From Comamonadaceae bacterium (GTDB lineage: Bacteria; Pseudomonadota; Gammaproteobacteria; Burkholderiales; Burkholderiaceae_C): DNA of 64,000 nucleotides. The notes below the pieces were generated by a model. It made no database searches. It was not told the origin of the DNA and was given only the letters and a program-made list of their open reading frames with translations. Below, piece by piece: positions 26,251 through 33,776 of the stretch. Made by a program: the position numbers and the translations under genes. The stretch is taken from NCBI GenBank assembly GCA_947378785.1, contig CANCLK010000001.1, forward strand, positions 61,490 to 125,489. Reading direction: 5' to 3'. Within the stretch, counting starts at the first letter, position 1, and each line of letters opens with the position of its first letter.

Positions 26251-26857
26251 ATATCTTGCCGCGCTGCTTCAGTCGACTCAGGGTTTCTGCAGACAGGTTC
26301 AGGTAAGACGCCAGTTCTTTTTTCGGGATCCGCTCAAATAGTTCGGGGTGTTTGCGCAGAAAACGCTTCACACGCCCGGGGGCATCCAACAGATGCAGCG
26401 TGATGGTATGAGCCATGATTTCACTCATTAACTCCATCACTGAGTACTCAAAGGACTGCTTGATCTCGTTGTGGCGCTCCAAAAAAGCAACCCAGTCAGT
26501 CAGTGGTAACTTGGCCACCCGAACCCTGGTGACGCAAACCGTGCTGTAGGGTGTCGGCGTTCCCAGACGCCAAGCGGCATAACTGGTCTCCATCTCACGC
26601 TCATCCGCAAAGCGCAGGATCATCTCTTTGGCTTCCTGATTGGTGACGACCCGCTTCAAGATGCCCTCGAGGATGAAGTACTGCTCCATGTCGTGCACGC
26701 CCTGCTCCAGCAGGGAATCGCCCTTTTGGCCGTCGACGATAAGCAAATGAGGCTCAAGCTCGGCACTCTGCGCTGCGGTCATCCCCTTCAAAACGGTGTT
26801 TTGCGCCAATTGAACGCGAATAATGTTTCTATCGGGGTGGTCTGGTACGGATGACAT
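26249..26857 (-). CDS. Crp/Fnr-family transcriptional regulator
   Basis: About 202 residues: N-terminal cyclic-nucleotide-binding-like beta-roll (roughly 20-130), dimerisation helix (SVMELMSEIMAHTITLHLL) and C-terminal winged helix-turn-helix (IPKKELASYLNLSAETLSRL). The recognition helix has E191, S194 and R195, matching the E..SR of FNR that reads TTGA half-sites. It lacks the cysteine set of FNR (one Cys in all), so it is not an Fe-S oxygen sensor; the ligand is unknown, perhaps an oxalate-pathway metabolite. I start at the ATG at 26857 (MSSVPDHPDRN); the frame could extend 52 residues upstream, but that would bury the operator. It is divergent from oxc and is the likely regulator of the cluster. 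Confidence 0.88.
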   Translation of the reverse strand: MSSVPDHPDRNIIRVQLAQNTVLKGMTAAQSAELEPHLLIVDGQKGDSLLEQGVHDMEQYFILEGILKRVVTNQEAKEMILRFADEREMETSYAAWRLGTPTPYSTVCVTRVRVAKLPLTDWVAFLERHNEIKQSFEYSVMELMSEIMAHTITLHLLDAPGRVKRFLRKHPELFERIPKKELASYLNLSAETLSRLKQRGKI

Positions 26858-26920
26858 GGAAGGGTAGGGTTGGACGAGGCGGGGAACTGGCTCGCTCAGA
26901 CGGTCAAAATACGGCGAAAG

Positions 26921-26962
26921 TTGACCGCGATCAATGGCCAATTCAAAAGCGGCTTCTATGAT
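26921..26962 (+). promoter_or_regulatory. FNR-like operator and predicted oxc promoter
   Basis: TTGACCGCGATCAA (26921-26934) fits TTGA-N6-TCAA, and a -10-like TATGAT sits at 26957-26962, exactly 32 bp between centres, which puts the site at about -41.5 as in class II Crp/Fnr activation. It is 129 bp from the oxc start and 64 bp from the divergent regulator start, so it could also mediate autoregulation. Confidence 0.65.
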
Positions 26963-27062
26963 AACCGGACAGTGTAATGAGGCTTGCCCAGATGCGTGCA
27001 AGTCAAACTGCACGGCGTTGTTAATTAACCTTTATCAAAGTCAAACGAAAAGATATTTCCAC

Positions 27063-28775
27063 ATGACAAACGACACGCAAGCAACGGAGCAGACAGACGG
27101 GTTTAACCTGGTCATCGACGCCCTGAAACTCAACGACATTGACACTATTTATGCCCTGCCCGGCATTCCCATCACCGACCTGACCCGCAAAGCGCAGGCA
27201 GCGGGCATTCGCATGATTTCCTTTCGTCACGAGCAGCACGCCGGTAATGCCGCAGCCGCAGCTGGTTTCCTGACGCAAAAGCCCGGCATCTGCCTCACCG
27301 TCTCAGCCCCAGGTTTCCTGAACGGCTTGACGGCGCTGACCAACGCCACGACCAATTGCTTCCCGATGATCCTGATCAGCGGTTCCAGCGAGCGCGAGAT
27401 CGTCGACCTGCAGCAAGGTGACTACGAAGAAATGGACCAACTCGCGATTGCCAAGCCGCTGTGCAAAGCCGCTTTTCGCGTGCTACACGCTGAAGACATC
27501 GGCGTCGGCATTGCCCGCGCCATTCGTTCGGCATTGTCTGGTCGTCCCGGCGGCGTTTACCTCGACCTGCCAGCCAAACTGTTCTCGCAGACGATGGACG
27601 CAGAAGCTGGCAAACGCTCGCTCATCAAGGTTATTGACCCAGCGCCTCGCCAGATCCCTGCGGCTGATGCCGTCAAGCGCGCACTCGACCTGCTCAAAGG
27701 TGCCAAGCGTCCATTGATCGTTCTTGGCAAAGGCGCTGCTTATGCCCAGGCCGATGCAGATATCCGCACCTTGGTCGAAAAATCCGGCATTCCTTACCTC
27801 CCGATGTCAATGGCCAAAGGCTTGCTGCCCGACACCCATGAGCAGTCGGCATCCGCAACCCGTTCTTACGTGCTGGCCGAAGCCGACGTTGTGATGCTGG
27901 TGGGTGCTCGCCTGAACTGGCTGCTGTCACACGGCAAGGGCAAGACTTGGGGCACGCCGTCTTCGACGAAGTTCATCCAGATCGACATCTCGCCAACTGA
28001 GATGGACAGCAACGTGCCTATCGCGGCACCGCTTGTGGGTGACATCGGTTCTTGCGTTTCAGCACTGCTGGGCGGCATGGGCGCTGACTGGGCCAAGCCA
28101 CCGGCTGAATGGTTGCAGGCAGTTGGTGAGCGAAAAGACAAAAATATGGCCAAGATGGCCGCGACGCTGGCGCTCAACCCCGCCATCATGAACTTCCACA
28201 GCGCCCTGAACGTCATCCGTAATGTGGTCAAAGCCAATCCGGAAGCTGTCGTCGTCAACGAAGGTGCAAACACGCTTGACTTCACCCGCAGCATTGTCGA
28301 CATGTACCTGCCGCGCAAGCGTCTCGATGTTGGCACCTGGGGCATCATGGGCATCGGCATGGGCTTTGCAGTGGCCGCAGCAGTGACCACTGGCAAGCCT
28401 GTGATCGCAATCGAAGGTGACAGCGCCTTTGGTTTCAGCGGCATGGAAGTCGAAACGATCTGCCGCTACAACCTGCCTATTTGCATCGTTGTCTTCAACA
28501 ACAACGGCATTTACAAAGGCACTGACGTCAACCCGCTGGGCGGTGATGTGGCCCCGACGGTGTTCGTCAAAAATGCCCGCTATGAAATGATGATGCAGGC
28601 CTTTGGTGGCGTTGGCGTTCTGGCCAACACACCGGCCGAACTGGCCAAGGCCTTGGACGAGGCGATCGCCTCCGGACGGCCAACCCTGATCAATGCGATC
28701 ATCGACGAAACCGCAGGCACTGAAAGCGGGCGAATCACCAGCCTGAATCCGCAGAGCGCTGCGAAAAAGAAATAA
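27063..28775 (+). CDS. oxc: oxalyl-CoA decarboxylase
   Basis: Thiamine-diphosphate enzyme converting oxalyl-CoA to formyl-CoA and CO2. 570 residues, as in Oxalobacter. The catalytic glutamate lies near residue 56 in [14 protein letters not shown]; the ThDP-Mg site is [14 protein letters not shown]...FNNNGIYKG near residues 455-485; the C-terminus ends in lysines. The ATG at 27063 is used; the open frame extends 43 residues upstream into the promoter, but that part is not family-like. It is followed after 25 bp by frc, with which it works: Frc makes oxalyl-CoA, Oxc returns formyl-CoA as CoA donor. Confidence 0.96.
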   Translation: MTNDTQATEQTDGFNLVIDALKLNDIDTIYALPGIPITDLTRKAQAAGIRMISFRHEQHAGNAAAAAGFLTQKPGICLTVSAPGFLNGLTALTNATTNCFPMILISGSSEREIVDLQQGDYEEMDQLAIAKPLCKAAFRVLHAEDIGVGIARAIRSALSGRPGGVYLDLPAKLFSQTMDAEAGKRSLIKVIDPAPRQIPAADAVKRALDLLKGAKRPLIVLGKGAAYAQADADIRTLVEKSGIPYLPMSMAKGLLPDTHEQSASATRSYVLAEADVVMLVGARLNWLLSHGKGKTWGTPSSTKFIQIDISPTEMDSNVPIAAPLVGDIGSCVSALLGGMGADWAKPPAEWLQAVGERKDKNMAKMAATLALNPAIMNFHSALNVIRNVVKANPEAVVVNEGANTLDFTRSIVDMYLPRKRLDVGTWGIMGIGMGFAVAAAVTTGKPVIAIEGDSAFGFSGMEVETICRYNLPICIVVFNNNGIYKGTDVNPLGGDVAPTVFVKNARYEMMMQAFGGVGVLANTPAELAKALDEAIASGRPTLINAIIDETAGTESGRITSLNPQSAAKKK

Positions 28776-28800
28776 TCAACCCACCTTTAGGAGAAATCAA

Positions 28801-30063
28801 ATGAGCAATAAACCCCTCAACGGCATCAAGATCATCGACTTCACGCACGTTCAAGCCGGTCCAGCCTGCACCCAAATGCTGGCTTGGTTTGGCGCTGACG
28901 TGATCAAGGTTGAGCGCCCAGGCGCCGGCGACGTGACCCGTAGCCAGTTGCGCGACATCCCCGATGTTGACGCTCTGTACTTCACCATGCTGAACAGCAA
29001 CAAGCGCTCGCTGACCCTCGACACCAAAAAGCCTGAAGGCAAAGCGGTGCTGGAAAAGCTGATCAAAGAATGTGACGTCTTGGTCGAAAACTTCGGCCCA
29101 GGTGCACTTGACCGCATGGGCTTCACTTGGGAACGCATCCAAGAACTCAACCCAAAGATGATCTTGGCTTCGGTCAAGGGCTTCAGCGATGGCCACCACT
29201 ACGAAGACCTGAAAGTCTACGAAAACGTGGCCCAGTGCGCTGGCGGCGCAGCCTCCACCACCGGCTGGTGGAAAGGTGAGCAATCAGGTCCGATGATTTC
29301 GTCTGCCGCCTTGGGCGACAGCAACACTGGCATGCATTTGGCTATCGGTATCCTGACAGCCTACATCGGCCGCCAGCAAACAGGCAAGGGTCAAAAAGTC
29401 GCTGTGGCCATGCAAGACGCTGTGCTGAACCTGTGCCGCGTCAAGATGCGCGACCAGCTGCGCCTCGACAAACTCGGTTACCTGGAAGAGTATCCACAGT
29501 ACCCGCACGAGACCTTCTCTGACGTGGTGCCCCGCGGTGGCAACGCCGGCGGTGGCGGCCAACCTGGCTGGATCTTGAAGTGCAAAGGCTGGGAAACCGA
29601 CCCTAACGCGTACATCTATTTCACCGTTCAGGGCCACGCTTGGGCACCTATCTGCGATGCCATCGGCAAACCAGAATGGAAGACCGATCCGCTGTACATG
29701 ACCCCTAAGGCGCGCCAGCCGCACATCATGGACATCTTCGGCACCATCGAAGTTTGGTTGAAAGACAAGACCAAGTTTGAGGCTGTTGACATCCTGCGCA
29801 AGTTCGACATTCCTTGCGCACCGGTTCAGTCCATGAAAGAGTTGCTGAACGACCCATCCCTGCGTGCCAGCGGTTCGATCGTTGATGTGCCGCACAAAGA
29901 GCGTGGCAGCTACGTCACGGTCGGCAGCCCCATCAAGTTCTCCGACTTGAAGCCAGAGATCACCGGTTCACCGCTGCTGGGCGAGCACACCGATGAAGTG
30001 CTGGCCGAACTCGGTTACACCAAAGACCAGATCGCAGCGATGCACACTGCCAACGCGGTTTAA
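28801..30063 (+). CDS. frc: formyl-CoA:oxalate CoA-transferase (copy 1)
   Basis: Family III CoA-transferase moving CoA from formyl-CoA to oxalate. 420 residues with [20 protein letters not shown] at residue 14, the catalytic Asp173 in [11 protein letters not shown] (equivalent to Asp169 of the Oxalobacter enzyme) and the mobile glycine loop GGGGQPG near residue 246. GGAG lies 7-10 bases before the ATG. It is in one transcript with oxc; a REP-like pair follows it and may shape the mRNA end. Confidence 0.95.
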   Translation: MSNKPLNGIKIIDFTHVQAGPACTQMLAWFGADVIKVERPGAGDVTRSQLRDIPDVDALYFTMLNSNKRSLTLDTKKPEGKAVLEKLIKECDVLVENFGPGALDRMGFTWERIQELNPKMILASVKGFSDGHHYEDLKVYENVAQCAGGAASTTGWWKGEQSGPMISSAALGDSNTGMHLAIGILTAYIGRQQTGKGQKVAVAMQDAVLNLCRVKMRDQLRLDKLGYLEEYPQYPHETFSDVVPRGGNAGGGGQPGWILKCKGWETDPNAYIYFTVQGHAWAPICDAIGKPEWKTDPLYMTPKARQPHIMDIFGTIEVWLKDKTKFEAVDILRKFDIPCAPVQSMKELLNDPSLRASGSIVDVPHKERGSYVTVGSPIKFSDLKPEITGSPLLGEHTDEVLAELGYTKDQIAAMHTANAV

Positions 30064-30094
30064 ACGGTCAAAGCGGTTTACACGCAGCGTTCCC

Positions 30095-30169
30095 GTCATG
30101 GCGAGCGCAGCGCGGCCATCCATCATGGAAGTGCACGATGATGGACTGCCGTGCTGCCCTCGCAGTGAC
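30095..30169. repeat. REP-like inverted repeat pair
   Basis: Element GTCATGGCGAGCGCAGCGCG... (30095-30122) and its near reverse complement TGGACTGCCG... (30142-30169), separated by 19 bp, directly after frc. Same family and same orientation as the pair after tctA. Confidence 0.8.
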
Positions 30170-30219
30170 GGGAATTTTTGTTTCTGAATCCTTTTTTTTT
30201 CAGCCAACCGAGTAACCCC

Positions 30220-30672
30220 ATGTCCTCAGCACCTGATTTGAAGCAACTTGTCGAGGCCCTCGGCGACGCCATCGTGATTGCCGATGCCAGCGGTGCCATC
30301 ACCTTATGGAACCCGGCAGCACAGCGCATCTTCGGTTTCACAGAGAGTGAGGCGTTGGGTCAATCGCTGGACATCATCACACCACAGCGCTTGCAGCACC
30401 GCCATTGGGAGGGTTACCACAAGACCATGGCGACAGGTGTCACCCGTTACGGCAACGATGTGTTGCGGGTGCCGGCTGTGCATCAAAACGGCCACAGCTT
30501 GTCTATTGCCTTCACAGTCGCCCTGCTTTACGCACCCGACAAAACAGTGTCGGCCATTGTGGCGGTGATTCGAGACGAGACCAGCCGCTTTGAAGAGGAG
30601 CGTAACCTGCGCAAACGCATCACTGAACTTGAAGTCCAGCTTGCCAAACCGAGCAACCCCTCGTCAACTTGA
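30220..30672 (+). CDS. stand-alone PAS domain protein
   Basis: 150 residues consisting of one PAS domain (about residues 8-125: LVEALGDAIVIADASGAITLW, NPAAQRIFGFTESEALGQSL, then AVIRDETSR) and a C-terminal coiled coil (FEEERNLRKRITELEVQLA). No kinase, cyclase or DNA-binding domain is present. It lies between the two formyl-CoA transferase genes on the same strand, 157 bp after frc and 70 bp before the second copy. A role in sensing a ligand or redox state, or in modulating a partner, is likely but unproven. Start at ATG 30220; an upstream start would add 14 residues. Confidence 0.82.
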   Translation: MSSAPDLKQLVEALGDAIVIADASGAITLWNPAAQRIFGFTESEALGQSLDIITPQRLQHRHWEGYHKTMATGVTRYGNDVLRVPAVHQNGHSLSIAFTVALLYAPDKTVSAIVAVIRDETSRFEEERNLRKRITELEVQLAKPSNPSST

Positions 30673-30741
30673 TCACAAAAGCACACAACGGGCACAGTGA
30701 ATAATAGGGAAACCTATTTCAACTTCCCAGCAGGAACTTCC

Positions 30742-31989
30742 ATGAGCAAAGCGTTAGACGGCGTTCGCATTCTTGACTTCACCCACGTCCAGTCGGGTCC
30801 CACCTGCACCCAGTTGCTGGCGTGGTTTGGTGCCGACGTGATCAAGGTAGAGCGCGCCGGTGAAGGCGATGCCACGCGCGCGCAGCTGCGCGACATTCCC
30901 GGCGTGGACAGCCTGTACTTCACGATGCTGAACCACAACAAGCGCTCTATCACGCTAGACACGAAAAAGGCCAAAGGCAAAGCCGTTCTGGACGAGCTCA
31001 TCAAAAACTGCGATGTGTTGGTCGAAAATTTTGCACCTGGCGCCATGGACCGGATGGGTATCACTTGGGAGCATATCCAGCAGCTGAACCCACGCATGAT
31101 CGTCGCCTCAGTCAAGGGCTTTGGCCCCGGACCTTACGAGGACTGCAAGGTCTACGAAAACGTTGCCCAATGCGCTGGCGGTTCAGCGTCAACCACCGGT
31201 TTTGATGATGGCCCGCCAATGGTGACCGGCGCGCAAATCGGCGACAGCGGCACAGGACTGCATCTGGCACTGGGCATCCTCGCCGCGCTTTACCAGCGCA
31301 ACACCACAGGACGCGGCCAAAAGGTATTGGCACCCATGCAAGACGCCGTGCTGAACCTCTGCCGCGTCAAATTGCGCGACCAGCAGCGCTTGGAGCGTAC
31401 CGGCACCATGCACGAGTACCCGCAATACCCTGACAGTAAATTCGGAGAAGCCGTACCGCGCGCCGGCAATGCGTCTGGCGGCGGCCAGCCCGGATCGATT
31501 TTGAAATGCAAAGGCTGGGAGACAGACCCCAACGCCTATATCTACTTCATCACACAGGCAGGGGTGTGGCCCGCAGTGTGCAAGGTGATCGGCGAAGAAG
31601 GCTGGGTCACCGATGAAGCCTATGCCACCCCCGGCGCCCGTCTGCTGCACCTCAAACCCATCTTCGCCCGCATTGAGCAATGGACCATGACCAAGACCAA
31701 GTTCGAGGCGATGGACATTTTGAATAAATACGACATACCTTGCGGCCCCATTCTGTCGATGAAAGAATTGGCCGAAGAACCCGCCTTGCGAGCCAGCGGA
31801 ACCATCGTCGAGGTCGATCACCCGACCCGCGGCAAGTACCTCACCGTTGGCAACCCAATCAAACTGTCGGACAGTGCCACCGACGTCACGCGTTCCCCCC
31901 TCTTGGGTGAACACACGAACGAGGTGCTGACACAGCTCGGTTTCAGTGCAGATTACATCGCCGAATTACGCAAAGAAAACGTCATCTAG
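30742..31989 (+). CDS. frc: formyl-CoA:oxalate CoA-transferase (copy 2)
   Basis: 415-residue paralogue of the frc product at 28801, similar along its whole length. It keeps the catalytic Asp168 ([13 protein letters not shown]), the N-terminal [20 protein letters not shown] and the GGGQPG loop near residue 242. It differs in the loop before the catalytic Asp, which is shorter (TGFDDGPP instead of the GWWKG-containing stretch). AGGAA precedes the ATG at 30742. It may differ in expression or accept other acids. The formate dehydrogenase genes follow 47 bp downstream. Confidence 0.93.
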   Translation: MSKALDGVRILDFTHVQSGPTCTQLLAWFGADVIKVERAGEGDATRAQLRDIPGVDSLYFTMLNHNKRSITLDTKKAKGKAVLDELIKNCDVLVENFAPGAMDRMGITWEHIQQLNPRMIVASVKGFGPGPYEDCKVYENVAQCAGGSASTTGFDDGPPMVTGAQIGDSGTGLHLALGILAALYQRNTTGRGQKVLAPMQDAVLNLCRVKLRDQQRLERTGTMHEYPQYPDSKFGEAVPRAGNASGGGQPGSILKCKGWETDPNAYIYFITQAGVWPAVCKVIGEEGWVTDEAYATPGARLLHLKPIFARIEQWTMTKTKFEAMDILNKYDIPCGPILSMKELAEEPALRASGTIVEVDHPTRGKYLTVGNPIKLSDSATDVTRSPLLGEHTNEVLTQLGFSADYIAELRKENVI

Positions 31990-32035
31990 CGCTGACGTTC
32001 GTGCCCCATTTTTTACAGATATCAACCAAGCCAAC

Positions 32036-33733
32036 ATGAACTATCCGATCATTCCTATCGCCGTTGCAAAGGCATCTACCAAGCAGCGTAAGCGCGAAGC
32101 ACCGAAGGGCCGCCGCGTCGATCCAGCCGCATTGGCTGAAGTCCAAGGACTGCTCGGAACAGCGTCACGCCAAGCTGATTTGTTGATTGAACACCTGCAC
32201 AAAATTCAGGATCACTTCGGTCATCTGTCGGCCGCTCATCTCGCGGCGTTAGCCCAAGAAATGCGGATGGCACAAACCGAGGTGTATGAGGTTGCCACCT
32301 TCTATCACCACTTCGACGTGGTGAAAGAAGGTGAAGCTGCGCCTGCAGCGCTGACCGTGCGTGTCTGTGACGGCCTGTCTTGCGAGTTGGCCGGAGCCAA
32401 AGAGTTGCTGGCAAAACTGCCCGCTCTGCTGGGCCGAGAGATCCGCGTCATCGCCGCGCCCTGCATTGGTCGCTGCGAACAAGCACCAGCGGCCGTGGTC
32501 GGACAAAATCCGGTCCCCAGCGCCACTTGCGAGAGCATCGCCGCCACCGTGAATGCCAACGCTGTGCAACACATTCCAAGCGGGTTCATTGACTTGGCCG
32601 GCTACAAAGCGACGGGAGGCTACCAACTGCTCGAGCAATGCATCTCCGGTGCGCGTGATGTCGAATCGGTGATCAAGACGATGGAAGACTCCGGCCTGCG
32701 CGGTTTGGGGGGTGCTGGTTTTCCTTCTGGGCGCAAATGGCGAATTGTTCGTGCCGAAAAAGGCCCGCGTCTGATGGCGGTGAACATTGATGAAGGCGAA
32801 CCCGGCACCTTCAAAGATCGCGTCTACCTAGAACGGGACCCGCACCGTTTTCTAGAAGGTATGCTGATTGCCGCTTGGGCAGTCGGCATCGAAAAAATCT
32901 ATGTCTACCTGCGCGATGAATACCACGGCTGCCGCAACATGCTGGAAGCTGAACTCGCCAAACTGCGGCTGGCACCGCCCATGGTCGGCATGCCCGAGAT
33001 AGAGTTGCGCCGTGGCGCTGGCGCCTACATCTGCGGCGAAGAGTCAGCCATGATCGAATCGATCGAAGGCAAGCGCGGCATGCCTCGCCTGCGCCCACCG
33101 TATGTGGCGCAAGTGGGTCTGTTTGGCCGCCCAACGCTTGAACACAACTTCGAGACACTGTTCTGGATAAGGGACATTCTGGACAAAGGCGGCGAATGGT
33201 TTGCCTCGCACGGGCGTCATGGCCGTAAGGGCTTGCGTTCGTTCTCAGTCTCCGGACGGGTTAAAAACCCAGGCATGAAGCTAGCACCCGCCGGCATCAC
33301 GATTCAGGAATTGATCGACGAACATTGCGGCGGCATGCAGGACGGCCACGACTTTTACGCCTATCTCCCCGGCGGCGCTTCGGGCGGCATTTTGCCGGCC
33401 ACGATGAACACCATTCCGCTGGACTTCGACACGCTGCAACCGTATGGCTGCTTCATCGGCTCAGCAGCGGTCATCGTCCTGTCTGACAAAGACACGGCAA
33501 CCGATGCCGCTCGCAACATGATGCGTTTTTTCAAACACGAGTCTTGCGGTCAATGCACGCCCTGCCGCGTGGGTACCGCCAAGGCCGAGCACCTGATGGC
33601 CCAGCCCAAGTGGAACCTCGCGCTACTGGCCGATTTATCGCTGGTCATGCGTGATGCCTCTATCTGCGGTCTTGGCCAAGCGGCACCGAACCCGATGGAC
33701 TGCGTTGTCAAATATTTCGCGCACGAACTGTGA
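32036..33733 (+). CDS. NAD-dependent formate dehydrogenase, fused gamma-beta subunit
   Basis: 565 residues joining two modules normally encoded separately. Residues about 30-180 are NuoE/FdsG-like with a 2Fe-2S site (CDGLSCELAG, then APCIGRCEQAP). Residues about 200-560 are NuoF/FdsB-like with the NAD/FMN site (GLRGLGGAGFPSGRKW; NIDEGEPGTFKDR; GAGAYICGEESAM) and a 4Fe-4S motif (ESCGQCTPCR). The fusion is the form seen in the Fdh1B/FdwB class of Methylobacterium and Cupriavidus, often tungsten enzymes. It passes electrons from the alpha subunit to NAD+. The ATG at 32036 begins 46 bp after the second frc copy, and the alpha gene follows after 43 bp. Confidence 0.92.
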   Translation: MNYPIIPIAVAKASTKQRKREAPKGRRVDPAALAEVQGLLGTASRQADLLIEHLHKIQDHFGHLSAAHLAALAQEMRMAQTEVYEVATFYHHFDVVKEGEAAPAALTVRVCDGLSCELAGAKELLAKLPALLGREIRVIAAPCIGRCEQAPAAVVGQNPVPSATCESIAATVNANAVQHIPSGFIDLAGYKATGGYQLLEQCISGARDVESVIKTMEDSGLRGLGGAGFPSGRKWRIVRAEKGPRLMAVNIDEGEPGTFKDRVYLERDPHRFLEGMLIAAWAVGIEKIYVYLRDEYHGCRNMLEAELAKLRLAPPMVGMPEIELRRGAGAYICGEESAMIESIEGKRGMPRLRPPYVAQVGLFGRPTLEHNFETLFWIRDILDKGGEWFASHGRHGRKGLRSFSVSGRVKNPGMKLAPAGITIQELIDEHCGGMQDGHDFYAYLPGGASGGILPATMNTIPLDFDTLQPYGCFIGSAAVIVLSDKDTATDAARNMMRFFKHESCGQCTPCRVGTAKAEHLMAQPKWNLALLADLSLVMRDASICGLGQAAPNPMDCVVKYFAHEL

Positions 33734-33776
33734 ACCATCACTTGTCACTTCGTGTCGCCAGTTTTAAGGATTAATC

